Assembly: GCA_023391005.1 (NCBI GenBank)
Contig: JAEWBS010000144.1
Span: forward strand, 1 to 35,334
DNA length: 35,334 nt
DNA from: Bacillota bacterium
GTDB lineage: Bacteria; Bacillota; Clostridia; Oscillospirales; Ruminococcaceae
Direction: 5' to 3'
A program made the position numbers and the translations under genes. Below the pieces are notes generated by a model. It did no database searches, was not told the DNA's origin, and saw nothing but the letters and a program-made list of their open reading frames with translations. Positions within the stretch are counted from its first letter, which is position 1; every line of letters begins with the position of its first letter. Below, one piece after another: positions 30,925 through 35,334 of the stretch.

Positions 30925-32109
30925 ATGTTGAACAAAGCAAGAGAGGAAGCTGTCGTCGCCCTATGTCAGGAGCTGATTCGGCAGCAGAGCTACTCCGGTC
31001 AGGAGCAGGGCGTCAGCCAGATACTCGAGCGCCAAATGAAGGAGATCGGCTTTGATCAGGTATCCATCGACCGGTACGGCAACATCATCGGGTGCATCAA
31101 GGGAACCCGTCCCGGCAAGAGGCTGCTGTTTGACGGACATATTGACACCGTAATCGTAGGCAATGCCAACGAGTGGACCCACGCCCCCTTTGCCGCCGAG
31201 ATTGTGGACGGCAAGATCTACGGTCGAGGCACCAGCGACATGAAGGGCGCCGTCGCCGCCATGACTTGTGCGGCCGCCAATTTCGCCGCCGATACGGGGA
31301 AGGACTTCGCCGGAGAAATCTATGTGGCCGGCGTGGTCCACGAGGAGTGCTTCGAGGGCGTAGCCGCCCGGGAAATCAGCGCGGCGGTGAAGCCGGATTA
31401 TGTCGTCATCGGCGAGGCCAGCCAGCTGAACCTGAAAATTGGCCAGCGGGGCCGGGCCGAGATTGTGGTGGAAACGTTCGGCGTTCCCTGTCACAGCGCC
31501 AACCCTGAAAAGGGCGTCAATGCCGTCTACAAGATGGCCAAGGTAATTGAGGCCATCCGTACCCTCACACCCACCCACCACCCGGTGCTGGGCGACGGCA
31601 TTCTGGAACTGACCGACATCAAGAGCGGCCCCTACCCCGGCGCCTCGGTGGTACCCGAATACTGCCGGGCCACCTATGACCGCCGCCTGCTGGTGAGCGA
31701 GACCAAGGAGGGGGTTCTGGCCCCCATTCAAGCGCTGCTTGACCGCCTCATGGCCGAGGATGCCCAGCTAAAGGTCAAGGTGAGCTACGCCGTGGGCACC
31801 GAGCAGTGCTACACCGGCAGCGAAATTACCGGCGAACGGTTCTTCCCCGGTTGGTTGTATGAAGAAAATGCCGACTTTGTCCAGCGCGTGCTGGCGCAGC
31901 TTCGCGAGCGTGGGTACGACCCCGCCGTTACCCAGTACAACTTCTGCACCAACGGCAGCCACTATGCGGGCGAGGCCGGTATCAAGACGTTGGGCCTTGG
32001 CCCCTCCCGTGAGAATCTGGCGCACACCGTGGATGAGTATATTGAAATCGATCAGCTGACCAAAGTAACCGACTGCTACTACGGCGTCATGCAGGCGCTA
32101 CTGAAGTAA
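30925..32109 (+). CDS. ygeY: YgeY-type M20 family metallohydrolase
   Basis: 394 residues of the M20 peptidase/deacetylase family. Metal and catalytic positions are present: LLFDGHIDTV (H72, D74), YGRGTSDMKG (D105), VVHEECFEG (E140/E141), GEASQLNLKIGQRG, and a late GSHYAGEAGIKTLGLGPS. Members adjacent to diaminopropionate ammonia-lyase are called YgeY-family selenium-metabolism-linked hydrolases; the link is statistical and no selenium gene is seen in this window. It probably removes an acyl or peptide group from an amino acid derivative and so supplies dpaL. GGGAGGAG ribosome binding site. Confidence 0.92.
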   Translation: MLNKAREEAVVALCQELIRQQSYSGQEQGVSQILERQMKEIGFDQVSIDRYGNIIGCIKGTRPGKRLLFDGHIDTVIVGNANEWTHAPFAAEIVDGKIYGRGTSDMKGAVAAMTCAAANFAADTGKDFAGEIYVAGVVHEECFEGVAAREISAAVKPDYVVIGEASQLNLKIGQRGRAEIVVETFGVPCHSANPEKGVNAVYKMAKVIEAIRTLTPTHHPVLGDGILELTDIKSGPYPGASVVPEYCRATYDRRLLVSETKEGVLAPIQALLDRLMAEDAQLKVKVSYAVGTEQCYTGSEITGERFFPGWLYEENADFVQRVLAQLRERGYDPAVTQYNFCTNGSHYAGEAGIKTLGLGPSRENLAHTVDEYIEIDQLTKVTDCYYGVMQALLK

Positions 32110-32141
32110 CCGAGCCAATTGTTTGAGGAGGAATTGTAGTT

Positions 32142-33620
32142 ATGAACAGCACCCAACAGACAGCGCTCACGATCATCATCCTGTATATGGCCGCTACCAT
32201 CGTCATCGGTCTGGTGGCCTCGGCCCGGCAAAAGAAAAAGAGCAAAACCAAGAGCAACGAAGACTTTCTAATGGCCGGCAAGTCCTTAGGCCCCGTGGTT
32301 CTGGCCGCCACCCTCTTTGCCGCCAACACCGGCGGCGCAAGCACCACCGGCATCGCGACCAACGTCTATCAGTACGGCCTTTCCGCCAGCTGGTACGTCA
32401 TCGCCGCCGGTATCGGCTTTGTGCTGGTCTCCTTTATCGCCCCCTACTTTCGCAAGTCCTCCGCCTCCACCGTACCCCAGATCATCAGCCTGCGGTACGG
32501 TAAGGCTTCCCACATCGTCACCGCCTTCACCTCCATCGCCGCCCTGTTTATGGCCACCGGCGCCCAGATTATCGCCACCGCCTCGATCATCAACGCCGTC
32601 ACCGGCTTAGACTTTAATCAGGCAGCCATCGTTACCACTGTCGTGGTCATCGCCTACACCATGATTGGCGGCTTTGCCTCAGTGGCCGCCGCCAACATGA
32701 TGCACGTGCTGTTCATCACCGTGGGCATGACCGCCGCCATGTTCATCATTCTGGCCAACCCCACGGTGGGCGGCTTCTCCGGCCTGTTCGCCTCCGCCAG
32801 CGCCATGACCAATGCCGCCGGTCAGAACATGAACTTCCTCAGCATGACCAAGGTGGGCCTGCCCACCATCATCGGCTACATCGCCATGTACTTCATGACC
32901 TTCCCTACCGGGCAGGAAATTGTTCAGACCTACTGCTCCGCCAAGGACAGCAAGTCCGCCAAGTTCGGCTCCATTCTGGCCGGCCTGCTCTCGGGTGCCT
33001 ACGCTATTGTCCCCGCCGTCATCGGCCTGACCGCCTACACCTTCATTGACGGCTATGCCTCCGCCCCCTCCCGCAGCGCTTTGGCCGACGCCACCATCGC
33101 CTTTGCCCCCGCCGTCGTGGCCGGTCTGGTGTTGTCCGGCGTGGTCGCCGCTACCATCAGCTCCGCCTCCGGCAACATGATCGGCACCGCCACCATGTTC
33201 ACCAACGACGTCTTCCGCCCCTATGTCAATAAGGGCCAGCCCGACGACAAGAAGGAGGTTCTCATCTCTCAGGCGGTCATGGTCGTGGTGGGCTTGGTGG
33301 GTCTGGCCATCGCCCTCACCGGCTCGAACATTATCAGCGTCATGATGGGCGCCTTTGCCCTGCGCAGCGCCGGCCCCTTCGCCGCCTTCATCTGCGGCTT
33401 GTTCTATAAAGATGTCACCACCCGCGCGGGCTTTCTATCCATCGTTGCAGGCACCGTCGTGGCTGCCATCTGGATTTATGTCCTGCACACCCCTTGGGGC
33501 CTGAGCGCCATGGTCCCCGGCGGCATCGTGGCCTTTATCGTCATCTTTGTGGTAACCGCCATCGACAAGAGCATGGGCGTTCCCCCCGCGCCGCCCATCA
33601 ACCTGAACGAAGATATCTAA
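32142..33620 (+). CDS. Sodium:solute symporter family transporter
   Basis: 492 residues and about 13 membrane helices, the usual architecture of the SSS family. Seen: FLMAGKSLGPVVLAATLFAANTGGAST near the N-terminus (first, unwound helix with the Na+-site region), SASTVPQIISLRYG, and MIGGFASVAAANMMHVLFI. It probably brings in the operon substrate (an amino acid, N-acyl amino acid or related compound) with Na+. Third gene of the operon, 32 bp after ygeY, with GAGGAGGA. Substrate unknown. Confidence 0.93.
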   Translation: MNSTQQTALTIIILYMAATIVIGLVASARQKKKSKTKSNEDFLMAGKSLGPVVLAATLFAANTGGASTTGIATNVYQYGLSASWYVIAAGIGFVLVSFIAPYFRKSSASTVPQIISLRYGKASHIVTAFTSIAALFMATGAQIIATASIINAVTGLDFNQAAIVTTVVVIAYTMIGGFASVAAANMMHVLFITVGMTAAMFIILANPTVGGFSGLFASASAMTNAAGQNMNFLSMTKVGLPTIIGYIAMYFMTFPTGQEIVQTYCSAKDSKSAKFGSILAGLLSGAYAIVPAVIGLTAYTFIDGYASAPSRSALADATIAFAPAVVAGLVLSGVVAATISSASGNMIGTATMFTNDVFRPYVNKGQPDDKKEVLISQAVMVVVGLVGLAIALTGSNIISVMMGAFALRSAGPFAAFICGLFYKDVTTRAGFLSIVAGTVVAAIWIYVLHTPWGLSAMVPGGIVAFIVIFVVTAIDKSMGVPPAPPINLNEDI

Positions 33621-33662
33621 CTCCCTTTTTCTTATAAACACATTACTTTATGAGGTGATTTT

Positions 33663-35264
33663 ATGAAAACGCTGATTCGCAACGGTTTGATTGTAGACGG
33701 CAGCGGCAAGACGGGTTACCCCGCCGACCTGCTGGTGGAGGACGATAAGATTGCCGCCATTGGTCAGGGACTCTCCGCCGAGGGTGCTAAGGTTATCGAC
33801 GCCGCCGGTCTGGTGGTGGCCCCCGGCTTTATCGACACCCACAGCCACAGCGACCTGCAGATTCTCATCAACCCCGAGATTCTGCCCAAGGTGATGCAGG
33901 GCGTCACCACCGAGATTCTCGGGCAGGACGGCATCTCTCTGGCGCCGCTGCCGGTGGCCTATATCAGCCCCTGGCGCAAGAATCTGGCCGGGCTGGATGG
34001 CGACAGCAATGACATCGACTGGACGTTTGAGAATGTGGCCGGTTATCTCAAGATGATTGAGAACGCGCGTCCCGGGCTCAACGAATGCTATCTGGTGCCC
34101 CACGGCAACATCCGCATGGAGGCTATGGGCCTTGAGAACCGCCTGCCCAACGAGGCGGAGCTGGAGAAGATGCGCCAGATCACCCGGCGGGAGATGGAGG
34201 CCGGCGCCATCGGCCTGTCCACCGGGCTCATCTATATGCCCTGCGCCTACTCCGAGTCCAAGGAGATCATCGAGATGTGCAAGGTGGTGGCCGAATACGA
34301 CGGCAGCTTTGTCATCCACCAGCGCAGCGAGGCGGACACGATTCTGGATTCCATGGAGGAGGTCATCAAAATTGGCCGGGAGTCCGGGGTCAAAATCCAC
34401 TACTCCCACTTCAAGGTCTGCGGCAAGAAGAACTGGGATAAAATTGATCAAGTGGTGGCCCTGCTGGAGAAATGCCACGCCGAGGGCATTCGGGTCAGCT
34501 TTGACCAGTACCCTTATGTGGCGGGCAGCACGATGCTGGGCGTCATCCTGCCCCCATGGGTCCACGACGGCGGCACCGACAAGGTTCTTGAGCGTCTGGC
34601 CGACCCCGAGCTGCGCAAAAAGATGGTCTACGATATCGAGCACGGCATCCACGGCTGGGACAACTTTGTGGAGTTCGCCGGTCTGGACCAGATTTTTGTC
34701 ACCAGCACCAAGACCCAAAAGAACGCGGACGCCATCGGCCTGAGCCTTATCGAGCTGGGCAAGCTCCGGGGCAAGGACCCCTACGAGGCCACTTTCGATC
34801 TGCTGCTGGAGGAGGAAAACGCCGTGGGCATGGTGGACTTCTACGGCACCGAGGAGCATGTGCAGCTCTTCATGAAGCGGCCTGAGATGAACGCCTGCAC
34901 CGACGGTCTGCTGGGCGGCAAGCCCCACCCGCGTGTCTTCGGCGCCTTCCCCCGCATTCTGGGCAAGTATGTCCGGGAGGACAAGGCCTTCACGCTGGAG
35001 GAGGCTGTCTACAAGATGACCAAGAAGCCCGCCACCACCTTCAATATGGTGAACCGGGGCGAGCTGAAGGAAGGTTATTTTGCCGACATCACCATCTTTA
35101 ACCCCGACACCGTCATCGACAAGGGTACTTACACCGACCCGGTCCAGTACCCCGAGGGCATCGAATATGTCATCATCAACGGTAAGCTGACCATCGATCA
35201 GGGCAAGCACACCGGCAACCGCAGCGGTCGGGTCCTGAAAAAGCAGGGCACCGACGTGCGCTGA
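33663..35264 (+). CDS. D-aminoacylase-like amidohydrolase
   Basis: 533 residues of the N-acyl-D-amino-acid deacylase family (COG3653). Seen: a beta-sandwich start (LIRNGLIVDGSGKTGYPADLLVEDDKIAAIG), GFIDTHSHSD with H60/H62, FVIHQRSEAD, KIHYSHFKVCG, CTDGLLGGKPHPRVFGAFPRILGKY, and the closing GYFADITIFNPDTVIDKGTY. The usual G-N-C-G metal-binding cysteine motif reads G-Q-D-G (Asp89 for Cys), as in a recognisable subgroup. It would release free amino acids from N-acyl-D-amino acids or act on a related amide. Last gene of the operon; GAGGTG ribosome binding site. Confidence 0.92.
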   Translation: MKTLIRNGLIVDGSGKTGYPADLLVEDDKIAAIGQGLSAEGAKVIDAAGLVVAPGFIDTHSHSDLQILINPEILPKVMQGVTTEILGQDGISLAPLPVAYISPWRKNLAGLDGDSNDIDWTFENVAGYLKMIENARPGLNECYLVPHGNIRMEAMGLENRLPNEAELEKMRQITRREMEAGAIGLSTGLIYMPCAYSESKEIIEMCKVVAEYDGSFVIHQRSEADTILDSMEEVIKIGRESGVKIHYSHFKVCGKKNWDKIDQVVALLEKCHAEGIRVSFDQYPYVAGSTMLGVILPPWVHDGGTDKVLERLADPELRKKMVYDIEHGIHGWDNFVEFAGLDQIFVTSTKTQKNADAIGLSLIELGKLRGKDPYEATFDLLLEEENAVGMVDFYGTEEHVQLFMKRPEMNACTDGLLGGKPHPRVFGAFPRILGKYVREDKAFTLEEAVYKMTKKPATTFNMVNRGELKEGYFADITIFNPDTVIDKGTYTDPVQYPEGIEYVIINGKLTIDQGKHTGNRSGRVLKKQGTDVR

Positions 35265-35316
35265 TTTGCATGAATTCGTATAGACCTTGCTAATACCCCC
35301 CAAAAACGGCAGTGCC

Positions 35317-35334
35317 CCGCAGCCTAGGCTGCGG
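35317..35334. terminator. Hairpin at the window end, probable terminator (cut off)
   Basis: CCGCAGCC-TA-GGCTGCGG is a fully self-complementary 18-mer ending exactly at the window edge, 50 bp beyond the last gene. A following T-run cannot be seen. Confidence 0.5.

Noticed and set aside
33648..35303. A 551-residue minus-strand frame opposite the D-aminoacylase gene
   Set aside because: Long antisense frames are expected in GC-rich coding DNA; the plus-strand product has clear family motifs and the antisense one has none.

Overview
The window reads as chromosomal DNA of a low-to-mid GC Firmicute, most likely an uncultured clostridial (Oscillospirales-like) anaerobe. This is inference. It rests on strong AGGAGG-type ribosome binding sites, a lipoprotein-type solute-binding protein, an ECF sigma factor paired with a membrane-anchored beta-propeller protein, amino-acid fermentation genes (diaminopropionate ammonia-lyase, YgeY-type hydrolase) under sigma-54 control, and 2x[4Fe-4S] ferredoxin-like proteins. 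No rRNA or other marker fixes the species.

Layout. (1) 1-4281, minus strand: a MarR regulator followed by two overlapping ABC exporter half-transporters that look like a heterodimer with one degenerate ATP site. (2) 4642-7505, minus: an ECF sigma factor overlapping a large membrane-anchored beta-propeller protein, probably its anti-sigma/sensor partner. (3) 7701-12403, minus: a small surface-polysaccharide operon (polymerase/ligase, two glycosyltransferases, a small unknown protein, a phosphoglycosyl transferase). (4) 12746-12989, plus: a small Cys/His-rich protein and an intact tRNA-Thr(CGT). (5) 12990-26104: a block bounded by a 35-bp exact repeat of the tRNA-Thr 3' end, so it looks like an integrated island, although no integrase is visible. 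It carries a nine-gene plus-strand operon: DUF1932-type dehydrogenase, an Fe-S protein pair, TctB, TctA, TctC, a second copy of the same Fe-S pair, and an Ldh2-family dehydrogenase. A divergent minus-strand unit encodes an FAH-family enzyme and an SDR. Each transcription unit has its own divergent LysR regulator. (6) 26105-27629: an AT-rich lincosamide-nucleotidyltransferase-like gene, a second copy of a roughly 235-bp hairpin repeat, and the remains of a Fic-domain gene. (7) 27630-35264, plus: a sigma-54 enhancer-binding regulator, a clear -24/-12 promoter, and dpaL (ygeX), ygeY, a sodium:solute symporter and a D-aminoacylase-like amidohydrolase, a likely route for taking up and breaking down unusual or D-configured amino acid derivatives.

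The best candidate for an undescribed system is the island operon at 14509-22618. A two-protein module occurs twice, once on each side of a tripartite tricarboxylate transporter. Its first member is a 2x[4Fe-4S] protein with a strictly conserved VPGRGTEEVKTNDVTGR block. Its second is a roughly 213-residue protein with conserved CC, MC, MCGHG and PCVCG motifs. I do not recognise a characterised family for either C-terminal part or for the second protein. The neighbours (two hydroxyacid-type dehydrogenases, an FAH-family hydrolase/decarboxylase, an SDR and an organic-acid importer) suggest anaerobic catabolism of an imported hydroxylated or branched carboxylate. The substrate and the chemistry of the Fe-S pair cannot be read from sequence.
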